This document shows, piece by piece, positions 25,717 through 34,639 of a stretch of 64,000 nt of DNA; position 1 is the stretch's first letter, and each line of letters opens with the position of its first letter. A program made the translations under genes and the position numbers. The notes below the pieces were generated by a model that worked only from the letters and a program-made list of their open reading frames with translations, did no database searches and was not told the DNA's origin. Source of the stretch: Streptomyces sp. ICBB 8177 (GTDB lineage: Bacteria > Actinomycetota > Actinomycetes > Streptomycetales > Streptomycetaceae); contig NZ_NSKH01000018.1 of assembly GCF_003144095.1 (NCBI RefSeq), positions 2,385,541 to 2,449,540 on the forward strand, given 5' to 3'.

Positions 25717-26006
25717 TCGTCGCCTTCTCCGTCACTCCGCTCGGCGTCGGTGAGGACGTCGGGGAGTACGTGGCCGACGCCGTGCGGGTGGTCCGCGAGT
25801 CCGGCCTGCCGCACCGCACCGACGCGATGTTCACCTCGGTCGAGGGGGAGTGGGACGAGGTGATGGACGTCGTGCGGCGGGCGGTCGCCGCCGTCGAGGC
25901 CCGCGCCCCGCGCGTCTCCCTCGTGCTGAAGGCGGACATCCGCCCGGGCGTCACCGACGGCCTCACCGCCAAGGTGGACACCGTCGAACGCCACCTGGCG
26001 GGCTGA
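25713..26006 (+). CDS. MTH1187/YkoF-type thiamine-binding protein (DUF77)
   Basis: This 97-residue protein has the ferredoxin-like MTH1187 fold pattern: [52 protein letters not shown] and [12 protein letters not shown]. Relatives bind thiamine or hydroxymethylpyrimidine in some organisms; the ligand here is not shown by sequence. GTG 25713 overlaps the stop of the DUF3817 gene (GTGA), so the two are cotranslated. Confidence 0.85.
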   Translation: MIVAFSVTPLGVGEDVGEYVADAVRVVRESGLPHRTDAMFTSVEGEWDEVMDVVRRAVAAVEARAPRVSLVLKADIRPGVTDGLTAKVDTVERHLAG

Positions 26007-26108
26007 CCGCCCGCGTCCGCCGCGGCCGTCCCGCTGCCCGCCCGCGTCCGTGCCGCAGACCCGTTGTTCGAAGAGCGAGACGAACCCTCCCGGCATGTGA
26101 CCGCCCGG

Positions 26109-26114
26109 TAGTCT
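26109..26114 (+). promoter_or_regulatory. -10 hexamer TAGTCT of MarR gene, leaderless layout
   Basis: TAGTCT lies 7 nt before GTG 26122 with no Shine-Dalgarno sequence between them. Confidence 0.5.
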
Positions 26115-26121
26115 CGGTGCC

Positions 26122-26631
26122 GTGCCGAAGCCGCTCAGCCTCCCCTTCGACCCGATCGCCCGCGCCGACGAACTGTGGCAGCGCCGCTGGGGCGCGGTGC
26201 CCGCGATGGGCGCCATCACCTCGATCATGCGCGCCCAGCAGATCCTGCTGGGTCGGGTGGACGCCGTGGTCAAGCCGTACGGGCTGACCTTCGCGCGGTA
26301 CGAGGCGCTGGTCCTGCTGACCTTCAGCAAGGCCGGTGAGCTGCCGATGTCCAAGATCGGCGAGCGGCTGATGGTCCACCCGACCTCGGTCACCAACACC
26401 GTCGACCGGCTGGTGCGCTCCGGACTGGTCGACAAGCGGCCCAACCCCAACGACGGCCGCGGCACGCTCGCGTCCATCACCGACAAGGGCCGCGAGGTGG
26501 TCGAGGCGGCCACCAGGGACCTGATGGCGATCGACTTCGGCCTGAGCGCGTACGACGCGGACGAGTGCCAGGAGATCTTCGCGCTGCTGCGCCCGCTGCG
26601 GATAGCCGCCGGCGACTTCACGCAGGAGTGA
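26122..26631 (+). CDS. MarR-family transcriptional regulator (second)
   Basis: The 169-residue protein has the dimer helices ITSIMRAQQILLGRVDAVVKPYGL and the winged helix ARYEALVLLTFSKAGELPMSKIGERLMVHPTSVTNTVDRLVRSGLVDKRPNPNDGRGTLASITDKG. The N-D-GRG wing replaces the more common D-R-R. The position between DUF3817 genes and before icmA makes icmA one possible target, by inference. GTG 26122 is supported by the leaderless-type promoter. No Cys suited to redox sensing is in the helix-turn-helix. Confidence 0.88.
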   Translation: MPKPLSLPFDPIARADELWQRRWGAVPAMGAITSIMRAQQILLGRVDAVVKPYGLTFARYEALVLLTFSKAGELPMSKIGERLMVHPTSVTNTVDRLVRSGLVDKRPNPNDGRGTLASITDKGREVVEAATRDLMAIDFGLSAYDADECQEIFALLRPLRIAAGDFTQE

Positions 26632-26711
26632 CCCCGGCACCCTCCGCGAGGGGTGGTCCGGCCCGTTACCACAAGGGTGGGGGCGGCGCGGAAGGCGCCA
26701 GGAACGCCGCG

Positions 26712-26717
26712 TACGCT
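26712..26717 (+). promoter_or_regulatory. -10 hexamer TACGCT, leaderless layout
   Basis: TACGCT is followed by 8 nt and ATG 26726. No ribosome site is visible. Confidence 0.45.
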
Positions 26718-26725
26718 CGTGCGTC

Positions 26726-27064
26726 ATGAAGTCTTCTGTCCTGACCCGGTACCGCGTGATGGCATATGTCACGGGTGTCCTGTTGATCCTGCTCACGCTC
26801 GCCTGCGTCGCCAAGTACGCGATGGACGTCAACGCCGCGTACGTCTGGGTCGCCATCCTCGGCACCGCCCACGGCTGGCTCTTCGTGATCTACCTGGTCT
26901 TCGCCTTCGACATGGGCAGCAAGGCCAAGATGCCGTTCATCAAGCTCCTGTGGATCCTGCTGGCGGGCACCATCCCCACGGCCGCGTTCTTCGTCGAGCG
27001 CCGGGTCACCCGGGAGCTGGAACCGCTGGTCAGCAAGGCGGCGCCGGAGCCGGTCGGCGTCTGA
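26726..27064 (+). CDS. DUF3817 small membrane protein (copy 2)
   Basis: The 112-residue protein has three predicted spans (VMAYVTGVLLILLTLACVAKYA, VAILGTAHGWLFVIYLVFAFDMG and LLWILLAGTIPTAAFFV) and a cytoplasmic RRVTRELE. It shares HGwlfVIYLVFafDmgsKAKmP with copy 1 ([22 protein letters not shown]), so the two arose by duplication. The function is unknown. Two copies flanking a MarR gene and standing before icmA are a stable arrangement in related genomes, as I recall. Confidence 0.82.
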   Translation: MKSSVLTRYRVMAYVTGVLLILLTLACVAKYAMDVNAAYVWVAILGTAHGWLFVIYLVFAFDMGSKAKMPFIKLLWILLAGTIPTAAFFVERRVTRELEPLVSKAAPEPVGV

Positions 27065-27160
27065 GCCGCCGCCGCGGGCGCCCCGAGCCGGATCCAGCCG
27101 GAACCGAGGCGCCCCGGGTCATCCTCGGTCCGCCGCGCCGCCGTGACCTCTGCCATCGAC

Positions 27161-27184
27161 ATTTACTAGGACGTCCAAGTAAAT
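27161..27184. promoter_or_regulatory. 24-bp near-perfect palindrome before icmA
   Basis: The two halves ATTTACTAGGAC and GTCCAAGTAAAT pair at 11 of 12 positions. The site ends 8 nt before ATG 27193 and would overlap the transcription start region, so an operator for a dimeric regulator is likely. The AT-rich arms contrast with the GC-rich surroundings. Confidence 0.7.
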
Positions 27185-27192
27185 TGGGTGGC

Positions 27193-28893
<1,701 letters not shown>

Positions 28894-28909
28894 CCCCTTC
28901 GAGCACGGG

Positions 28910-28957
28910 GAACGCGGACCCGGCGACCGCCAAGTCGCGACCACCGGGCCCGCGTTC
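28910..28957 (+). terminator. Terminator hairpin behind icmA
   Basis: GAACGCGGACCCGG (28910-28923) pairs with CCGGGCCCGCGTTC (28944-28957) with one mismatch that can form a G-U pair. Confidence 0.7.
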
Positions 28958-29034
28958 GCGCTCCGGGAGGGGGCGAGAGCCGAAACGGCGGCCTACGCGT
29001 GGGTGAGAGAACGGACCTTTACGCAGGTGGGGGA

Positions 29035-29523
29035 ATGGGCTTCGTATTGTTCCGCCCTCCTTTGGGGCCGGAAGTAATCGCGATGGGCAGGCCCCCGTGG
29101 CGGGCGGTGTTCGTCCTTGTTCCGCTGGTGACGCCGGTGGTCCTGGCCTGTGTGCTGGCCTTGTCCGCCTCCGACGCGGAGTTGCGGATCGCCCTTGGCG
29201 TGCTCGTGGCTGTGCCCACGGGGATCTTCCAGCATTACCGCGTCTACCTGGACGAAGACCGGCTTGTCGTCAGACGGATGGTCCTGTGGCATGTGGTTCG
29301 GCTCTCGGAGCTGACTGTGGTGCGAGCACATCCAGGGCCCAGGAGCGGCCCTGTGGTTTGGCTTACCGACCGAGGGAAGAACCGTTGCACGATCGAGTTT
29401 CCACGGATCTCACTGCAACACCGCCGCCAGCTGGCCGCTGTCCTGCGGCAGTGTCTCGCCGAACAGGATGTCCGGTTGGAGGGGCCGGTAAAGAAGGTGC
29501 TCGGGAAGTACCGCTTGCCGTAA
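29035..29523 (+). CDS. Small membrane protein with PH-like cytoplasmic part, atypical codon use
   Basis: I do not recognise a named family. The 162-residue protein has two spans (AVFVLVPLVTPVVLACVLAL and LRIALGVLVAVPTGIF) and then a short beta-rich part, YRVYLDEDRLVVRRMVLWHVVRLSELTVV. That part is like the bacterial PH domains that follow paired spans. Third-position GC is visibly lower than in neighbours, with GTA, TTG, CCT, CTT and TGT codons, as in acquired or lineage-restricted genes. ATG 29035 has AGGTGGGGG next to it; GTG 28999 in frame is possible. It is convergent with the tetR gene 12 bp away. Confidence 0.6.
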   Translation: MGFVLFRPPLGPEVIAMGRPPWRAVFVLVPLVTPVVLACVLALSASDAELRIALGVLVAVPTGIFQHYRVYLDEDRLVVRRMVLWHVVRLSELTVVRAHPGPRSGPVVWLTDRGKNRCTIEFPRISLQHRRQLAAVLRQCLAEQDVRLEGPVKKVLGKYRLP

Positions 29524-29535
29524 CCCCGGATGCCG

Positions 29536-30132
29536 TCAGGCGGTGCCCGCGAGGCCGGTCAGGAGCAGGGCCGCCAGTGACGCGGCCCAGGCGGCGTCCA
29601 CCGGCTCGCCGCTGACCAGGACGCGGTGGACGACCGCGCCCGCGATGACGTCGAAGATCAGGTCGATCTCGGCCGACGGGTCGGCGCCGTCGTCGGGCGG
29701 CAGTTCGCCGCGGTCCTGGGCGTGCCGCCGGCCCGCGATCACCAGGTGCTTCTGGCGGTCCACGATCGCCTCGCGGATACGGCAGCGCAGCGCCTCGTCG
29801 CCGGTCGACTCGGCGACCACGGCCATCAGCGCCGTCTTGGTCTCCGGCCGCTCCAGCAGCCGCCCGAACTGGAGCACCACGCCCTCGATGTCGGCCCGCA
29901 GGCTGCCGCGGTCGGGCAGCCGCAGTTCGTCGAAGAGGGCCGCGACCGCGTCCACCACGAGTTCGTTCTTGTTGGCCCAGCGGCGGTAGAGCGTCGTCTT
30001 GGCGACGCCCGCGCGGGACGCCACGTCGCTCATGGTCAGACCGCCCCACCCCAGGTCGACCAGCGCCTGCCGGGTGGCCTCCAGGATCGCCTCGTCGGCC
30101 TGCTGGCTGCGAGGGCGTCCGGTCCTGGTCAC
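29536..30132 (-). CDS. TetR-family transcriptional regulator
   Basis: The 198-residue protein has the helix-turn-helix block ADEAILEATRQALVDLGWGGLTMSDVASRAGVAKTTLYRRWANKNELVVDAVAALF at its N terminus. A C-terminal ligand domain of the AcrR/TetR_C type follows. GTG 30132 follows a TAGGGT hexamer by 6 nt. The palindrome TACCG-TC-CGGTA (30143-30154) overlaps that hexamer and is a likely self-operator. It is divergent from the thioredoxin gene, which it may also control through the shared 274-bp region. Confidence 0.87.
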   Translation of the reverse strand: MTRTGRPRSQQADEAILEATRQALVDLGWGGLTMSDVASRAGVAKTTLYRRWANKNELVVDAVAALFDELRLPDRGSLRADIEGVVLQFGRLLERPETKTALMAVVAESTGDEALRCRIREAIVDRQKHLVIAGRRHAQDRGELPPDDGADPSAEIDLIFDVIAGAVVHRVLVSGEPVDAAWAASLAALLLTGLAGTA

Positions 30133-30138
30133 CCCAGG

Positions 30139-30154
30139 ACCCTACCGTCCGGTA
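30139..30154 (-). promoter_or_regulatory. tetR -10 hexamer overlapped by candidate self-operator
   Basis: Minus-strand TAGGGT (30144-30139) lies 6 nt before GTG 30132. TACCG-TC-CGGTA (30143-30154) is an inverted repeat typical of TetR-type operators and shares two bases with the hexamer. Confidence 0.5.
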
Positions 30155-30230
30155 ACGCGTGAGACAGATCACGCGGCCGTAACGTCGTCGTAACGGAGTT
30201 CTGTTGCGATGGGAGGGCCCGGACGAGTTA

Positions 30231-30247
30231 CGCTACGACTCGTAGCG
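30231..30247. promoter_or_regulatory. Perfect 17-bp palindrome before thioredoxin gene
   Basis: CGCTACGA-C-TCGTAGCG has 8-bp arms around one base. It is 160 nt before the thioredoxin start and overlaps a possible TACGCT or TACGACT -10 sequence, with TTGCGA at 30204-30209 as a weak -35. Confidence 0.55.
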
Positions 30248-30406
30248 AAAGAGCGATGACCACTGGCGCCGGTGGGGACCGGGGCCTTCGCGACACGTCA
30301 TGCGTCAACACGGCGATCCGAGGACGGTCTGGTGGATATCCCGCGGTCCGGCGGGGTATCGAGGGGCTGTTCACGCTTGTCCCGGTTAGGGGGGAGGATT
30401 GACCTC

Positions 30407-31366
30407 ATGCAGCCACGGAACATGTCCATGAGCGGCGTGGTCGACCTCGCCGCGGTCAAGGCGGCCGGTGAGGCCAGGCAGAAGGCGGAAGCGGCCCGCC
30501 GGGAGAACGCCGCCCGCGGTGACGCGGGAGCCGTCACCGCCGCACAACTGGTGATCGACGTCACCGAGGAGACCTTCGAGCGCGAGGTGCTCCAGCGTTC
30601 GGCCGAAGTGCCGGTCGTCATCGACTTCTGGGCCGAGTGGTGCGAGCCGTGCAAGCAGCTCGGCCCGGTCCTGGAGCGGCTGACCGAGTCCTACGCGGGC
30701 CGCATCCTGCTGGCCCGGATCGACGTCGACGCCAACCAGCTGCTCTTCCAGCAGTTCGGTGTCCAGGGCATCCCCGCGGTCTTCGCGGTCATCGGCGGCC
30801 AGGCCATGCCCCTCTTCCAGGGTGCCGCGCCCGAGGCCCAGGTCCGCGAGGTGTTCGACCAGCTGATCGCGGTCGCCGAGCAGCGCTTCGGCATCACCGG
30901 CCTGGTGGCCGGCGGCGAGGGCGCCGAGCAGGGGGCCGCGCCCGCCGAGCCGATCGACCCCGCGCTGGCGGCCGGTCACGACGCGCTGGACCGGGGCGAC
31001 CTGGCCGGTGCCGTCCAGGCGTACAAGAACGTCCTGTCCGACAACCCCGGCGACACCGAGGCCAAGCTCGCCCTCGCGCAGGCCGAACTGCTCCTGCGGG
31101 TGCGGGACCTGGACGCGCAGGCGGTGCGCAAGGCGGCGGCGGACGACCCGGCGGACACCGACGCGCAGATCTCCGCCGCCGACCTGGACGTGGTCGGCGG
31201 TCACGTGGAGGACGCCTTCGGCCGGCTCGTGGAAACCGTGCGCCGCAGCGCCGGCGACGACCGCGAGAAGGCGCGGCTGCGGCTGCTGGAACTGTTCGAC
31301 GTGGTCGGCGCCGAGGACCCGAGGGTGGTCTCGGCACGCTCCGCACTCGCCCGGGTGCTGTTCTGA
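30407..31366 (+). CDS. Thioredoxin-TPR protein (CnoX/YbbN-like)
   Basis: The 319-residue protein has a charged N-terminal helix (to about residue 45). A thioredoxin domain follows with WAEWCEPCK, Cys79 and Cys82, and the cis-Pro segment GVQGIPAVFAV. Tetratricopeptide repeats fill about residues 185-315. Relatives act as redox-regulated holdases that pass clients to chaperonins. The active site CEPC differs from the CGPC of classical thioredoxins, so a disulfide reductase role is uncertain. ATG 30407 follows a GGGGGGAGG ribosome site. Confidence 0.9.
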   Translation: MQPRNMSMSGVVDLAAVKAAGEARQKAEAARRENAARGDAGAVTAAQLVIDVTEETFEREVLQRSAEVPVVIDFWAEWCEPCKQLGPVLERLTESYAGRILLARIDVDANQLLFQQFGVQGIPAVFAVIGGQAMPLFQGAAPEAQVREVFDQLIAVAEQRFGITGLVAGGEGAEQGAAPAEPIDPALAAGHDALDRGDLAGAVQAYKNVLSDNPGDTEAKLALAQAELLLRVRDLDAQAVRKAAADDPADTDAQISAADLDVVGGHVEDAFGRLVETVRRSAGDDREKARLRLLELFDVVGAEDPRVVSARSALARVLF

Positions 31367-31542
31367 CGGCATCTCAGGACGATTGGCGCCGCGCCGCGCA
31401 CACCGGGTGACGGGGCGCTGACGGTACGGCGGTACGGTTCGCGTGTTTACGGAATCGTGATGAAGACGCCCCGTAGTTACCGGTAGTAAGTCAGGGCAAT
31501 TGTTTCGTCGGACATGACCGCTTATGTCGGTCCGATTCGATC

Positions 31543-31573
31543 GCGGGCCGGGCACGTTGCGTGTCCGGCCCGC
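31543..31573 (+). terminator. Hairpin, possible terminator of thioredoxin gene
   Basis: GCGGGCCGGGCAC (31543-31555) pairs with GTGTCCGGCCCGC (31561-31573) with one G-U pair and a 5-nt loop. Confidence 0.55.
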
Positions 31574-31602
31574 ACCGCGTCGCCATGCCTGGGTTATCCG
31601 AC

Positions 31603-31620
31603 CGTTACTCGCTGGTAACG
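31603..31620. promoter_or_regulatory. Inverted repeat CGTTAC-N6-GTAACG
   Basis: Perfect 6-bp arms around TCGCTG. A related TTAC-N5-GTAA repeat is 127 nt upstream (31476-31488). Both may be sites of one regulator. Confidence 0.4.
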
Positions 31621-31989
31621 ATCCCCCTTGTGCCCTGGCCGGGAATGGACCACGATCGCTGACGCTCGGTCCGTTCAACCCAGCCCGGCAACCGGTCGGC
31701 GCGAAGGCGAAGGGGTCCCCACCGGGCAGGGCCGGCGGCCACCCGCCGCGGCTCTTGGACAGGGGGGTCTCTGCCCACCACGGCAGGGCCTGTCCAGCAG
31801 GTTGCGCGAGAGCGTGGCCAGTGGTTGTCGCTCGGGGGTGATCGCCGATACTTCGGACCAAGCCGTTCGCCAGCCTGCGACGGAAGACCGATGACGGCGC
31901 TCTCCTTCCCGAGGACGTAGCACTTCTCCCATCCCAGCCCGAATCCCTTGGATCCAGGCGGAGATGTACGTCCGAGAAGGAGGAAAGTC

Positions 31990-32616
31990 ATGGAGTCACA
32001 GACGACTCGTGGCGGAACCAGATGGAAGCGGTTCGCCGTCGTCATGGTGCCCAGCGTCGCGGCGACCGCCGCGATCGGTGTGGCACTCGCGCAGGGCGCG
32101 CTGGCCGCGTCGTTCAGCGTTTCCGGCCAGGAGTTCAAGGTCAGTGCGCAGCAACTGAACGGCCAGGGCTTCCTGCAGTACGGGTCGCTCGACGCGGAGC
32201 ACAACGGCACCAAGGTCCCGGTGGCCGTCTCCGCGTTCAAGTCGGCTCAGATCACCAATCTGTGCCAGTCGGTCGTCATCCCCGTCCCGGTCTTCGGCGA
32301 CGTGTCGATGAAGCTGACCGCAGGCGGTAACGGCACCAAGGTCCAGGCCTCGAACCTGTACATCGACCTGGACAACCTGAACGCCGACGCCACGTTCACG
32401 AACATCAACATCGGCGTCGCGGCTGGGGACAGCTCTCAAGGCCCGGGGCTCGCCCCTTCGGACCAGAACCAGTTCACTGAGGGCTCGTTCGCCCAGGACG
32501 CGAAGTCGGCCGTCCTGACGAACGTCAAGCAGACCGCCTGGGCCACCAGCGCGGGCACGTTCAAGCTGAGCGGCCTCGCCATGCACGTCAGCAAGGGCGA
32601 CAACGAGTGCTACTGA
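31990..32616 (+). CDS. DUF6230 exported or membrane-anchored protein
   Basis: The 208-residue protein has a positively charged start and one hydrophobic segment (FAVVMVPSVAATAAIGVALAQGALAAS, residues 14-40). This is a signal peptide or anchor. The outer domain is beta-rich with repeated N/D/T patterns (NLYIDLDNLNADATFTNINIGV) and two Cys (NLCQS and the penultimate residue) that could pair. From memory the family is DUF6230; some entries carry the name cholesterol esterase, but I see no Ser-hydrolase motif and do not use it. ATG 31990 follows GAAGGAGGAAA. It leads a three-gene group. Confidence 0.83.
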   Translation: MESQTTRGGTRWKRFAVVMVPSVAATAAIGVALAQGALAASFSVSGQEFKVSAQQLNGQGFLQYGSLDAEHNGTKVPVAVSAFKSAQITNLCQSVVIPVPVFGDVSMKLTAGGNGTKVQASNLYIDLDNLNADATFTNINIGVAAGDSSQGPGLAPSDQNQFTEGSFAQDAKSAVLTNVKQTAWATSAGTFKLSGLAMHVSKGDNECY

Positions 32617-32630
32617 CGCACTCGCTGTAA

Positions 32631-32676
32631 GGCGGCCGGGGTGGGGGACGCACATCCCGTTCCTCACCCGGCCGCC
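32631..32676 (+). terminator. Hairpin between DUF6230 and DUF6114 genes
   Basis: GGCGGCCGGGGTG (32631-32643) pairs with CACCCGGCCGCC (32665-32676) with one bulged G. It may attenuate transcription within the operon. Confidence 0.45.
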
Positions 32677-32717
32677 CCACCGAACCACCGATCGCCGGTC
32701 GCAGGGAGCTGTTTTCA

Positions 32718-33242
32718 ATGAGCGCCGAGTCCCAAGGGCTGCGTGACCGATTCGGCAGTGGACGCCGGTCCTTCCGTACCTGGCGTGGCGAGCGCCCGTT
32801 CTGGGCGGGTCTGCTGACGCTGCTGGGCGGACTGCCGATCATGTACTTCCCCTATGCCAACCTCACCGTCGGACAGCTGACCGTACGGATGGCCACCACC
32901 GCGGGCTCCGGCTCGCTGATCATCGGCGTGCTCCTCGTCGTGCTCGGGCTCACCCTGTGGTTCCAGAAGTCGTCGCGGGTCTTCGCCGGTGTCGCCGCCA
33001 TCCTGCTCGCGCTGGTGTCGCTGGTCGTCTCCAACTTCGGCGGCTTCCTGCTGGGCTTCATCCTGGCGCTCATCGGCGGCGGCCTGGCCGTCTCCTGGGC
33101 GCCCGGCACCCCGGTCACCGGAGTGCCCGCCGCCGAGGGGCCCGCAGCGCCGGGCGACGGCGGCCAGACCGCCCCCGAGCCCGCGATCGCGGGAGCCGGC
33201 GCGGACGACGAGTCGACCAACGGGAGGAACCGTGCCGGGTGA
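32718..33242 (+). CDS. DUF6114 integral membrane protein
   Basis: The 174-residue protein has a basic N terminus and about four spans (FWAGLLTLLGGLPIMYF, SLIIGVLLVVLGLTLWF, VFAGVAAILLALVSLVV and FLLGFILALIGGGLAVSW). An acidic, Pro/Ala-rich cytoplasmic tail follows. The function is unknown. The next gene starts inside its last codons with an 11-bp overlap, so their products are made together and may form one envelope complex. Confidence 0.83.
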   Translation: MSAESQGLRDRFGSGRRSFRTWRGERPFWAGLLTLLGGLPIMYFPYANLTVGQLTVRMATTAGSGSLIIGVLLVVLGLTLWFQKSSRVFAGVAAILLALVSLVVSNFGGFLLGFILALIGGGLAVSWAPGTPVTGVPAAEGPAAPGDGGQTAPEPAIAGAGADDESTNGRNRAG

Positions 33243-34554
33243 CGACGTCAACCCCGAGAACCACGCCGGGGGCGGCACCCCCCGCGCGAGATCCGGGCCG
33301 CGGCACGCCGCGCCCCGGCGGTCGGTGCTGCGCCGGGTCCAGCTTCCGGCGGGCAAGGCGATAGCCCTGGCCGCGATGCCCACGGCGGTGCTGATGGGCA
33401 TGGGCCTGACCCCGCGACTCGCGCAGGCGGACGAACTGCCGAAGAACCCGTTCTCCGGCGACCACTGCGTCAGCCAGTCCGACTCCCCGTCGCCGGACGC
33501 CTCGTCGTCCGCGTCGCCGTCGGACTCGCCGTCCGCCAAGCCCTCTCCCACGCCCTCGGCCTCCAAGGCGCCGGACGCGGGCAAGAGCGGCTCCGGTGAC
33601 CAGGCGAAGCCGCAGCCGACCGCCTCGGCAACCCCGAGCGCCACCAAATCCGGCACGGCCAAGGCGGACACGGTCAAGGCCGACGCCGCCCAGACGGCGC
33701 CCTCGCCGAGCGCGAGCACGTCGTCCAAGTCGTCGGCGTCGTCGGAGAACCCGCTGGGCCTCGGGAGCATCCTCGGCGGCCTGCTGGGCGGGCTGACCGG
33801 GAGCCACGGCTCCGGTTCCGGCTCGACGCCCACCCCGACCGCCTCGCCCACCCCGAGCGCCACCACCCCCAGCACGTCCCCGTCCACGAAGGCGGGTTCG
33901 GGGAGCGGTAGCGGCGGCAGCGGTGTGGCCGGCACGGTGGGCAAGACCGCCCAGGGCGCGGCGAAGACCGTGACCGACGCGGCCAAGGGCGCCACGCAGG
34001 ACGTCAAGAAGACCGCCGACGCCGCCACCTCGCCCAAGCCGGACGCCTCCGGCTCGGTCACCCCGGGCATGGCCTACCCCTGTCCGACCTACGACGCGAA
34101 GGCGCTCGCCGACGCGAAGCCGGCGGACACCGGGGAGTTGCTGGCCGACCAGCCCTGGACGCTCAAGACCGACATGCTCACACTGACCGGCCTGGCGTAC
34201 GACGGCATCGTCACGGTGCGCACCGAGAGCGGTGCCACCAAGGACGTGCTGAAGTTCACCGCGACCGGCGTGGACATCAAGAACCTGCACCAGCTCCAGG
34301 TCGGCCCGGACGGCACCACGATCAACGTGGGCTCCGCGCCGGGCAGCACGTCGACCATCAAGAACGGCACGGTCACGATGTACACCCAGGAGCTCAAGGG
34401 CAACCTGCTGGGCCTGATCCCGGTCGACTTCACGCCCAAGAGCCCGCCGCCGCTGACCATCCCGGTCATCTTCTTCACCGACGTCACGGTGGTCCAGGCC
34501 GGCCAGTTCGGCGGCGACCTGACGGTGCCGGGCATGCACGTCTACAAGTCCTGA
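33232..34554 (+). CDS. Exported Ser/Thr/Ala-rich protein with C-terminal beta domain
   Basis: The 440-residue protein has a signal or anchor segment (AIALAAMPTAVLMGMGLTPRLAQADE, residues 41-66). Some 220 residues of Ser, Pro, Thr, Ala and Gly follow as a wall-spanning linker. The folded C-terminal domain (about residue 285 on) starts at YPCPTYDAKALADAK and ends FFTDVTVVQAGQFGGDLTVPGMHVYKS. That end resembles the end of the DUF6230 protein (LTNVKQTAWATSAGTFKLSGLAMHVSKG), so the two outer domains may be homologous. GTG 33232 with GGGAGG 4 nt upstream is clear. Codon use is typical. Confidence 0.78.
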   Translation: MPGDDVNPENHAGGGTPRARSGPRHAAPRRSVLRRVQLPAGKAIALAAMPTAVLMGMGLTPRLAQADELPKNPFSGDHCVSQSDSPSPDASSSASPSDSPSAKPSPTPSASKAPDAGKSGSGDQAKPQPTASATPSATKSGTAKADTVKADAAQTAPSPSASTSSKSSASSENPLGLGSILGGLLGGLTGSHGSGSGSTPTPTASPTPSATTPSTSPSTKAGSGSGSGGSGVAGTVGKTAQGAAKTVTDAAKGATQDVKKTADAATSPKPDASGSVTPGMAYPCPTYDAKALADAKPADTGELLADQPWTLKTDMLTLTGLAYDGIVTVRTESGATKDVLKFTATGVDIKNLHQLQVGPDGTTINVGSAPGSTSTIKNGTVTMYTQELKGNLLGLIPVDFTPKSPPPLTIPVIFFTDVTVVQAGQFGGDLTVPGMHVYKS

Positions 34555-34626
34555 CCCCGTACCACCGCCGAGCCGCACAGCGGCGGGCGCCACGACCCGA
34601 GGAGCGGGCCGGACGCCCGCCGCTGT

Positions 34627-34632
34627 TAGCTT
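34627..34632 (+). promoter_or_regulatory. -10 hexamer TAGCTT of GT2 gene, leaderless layout
   Basis: TAGCTT is followed by 7 nt and ATG 34640. There is no ribosome site between them. Confidence 0.5.
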
Positions 34633-34639
34633 GTACGCG

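Larger units (their letters stand above)
31367..31989. other. Long intergenic region with inverted repeats and hairpins, no credible gene
   Basis: No reading frame here has streptomycete third-position bias. I see TTAC-N5-GTAA (31476-31488, containing TACCGGTA), a terminator-like 13-bp hairpin (31543-31573) and CGTTAC-N6-GTAACG (31603-31620). A compound hairpin has outer arms TGGACAGG/CCTGTCCA (31756-31763, 31789-31796) and inner arms CTGCC/GGCAG. The stretch probably holds the trx terminator and the promoter and leader of the DUF6230 gene. Confidence 0.6.

Noticed and set aside
27065-27192. Cobalamin riboswitch before icmA
   Set aside because: The gap is short and shows a palindrome rather than a B12-box-like structured leader.
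28999-29523. GTG 28999 as start of the small membrane gene
   Set aside because: ATG 29035 has a strong AGGTGGGGG next to it and the added residues have no coding bias.
31675-31932. Minus-strand frame in the region before the DUF6230 gene, possibly a transposase remnant
   Set aside because: No transposase motif, terminal inverted repeats or target duplication could be identified.
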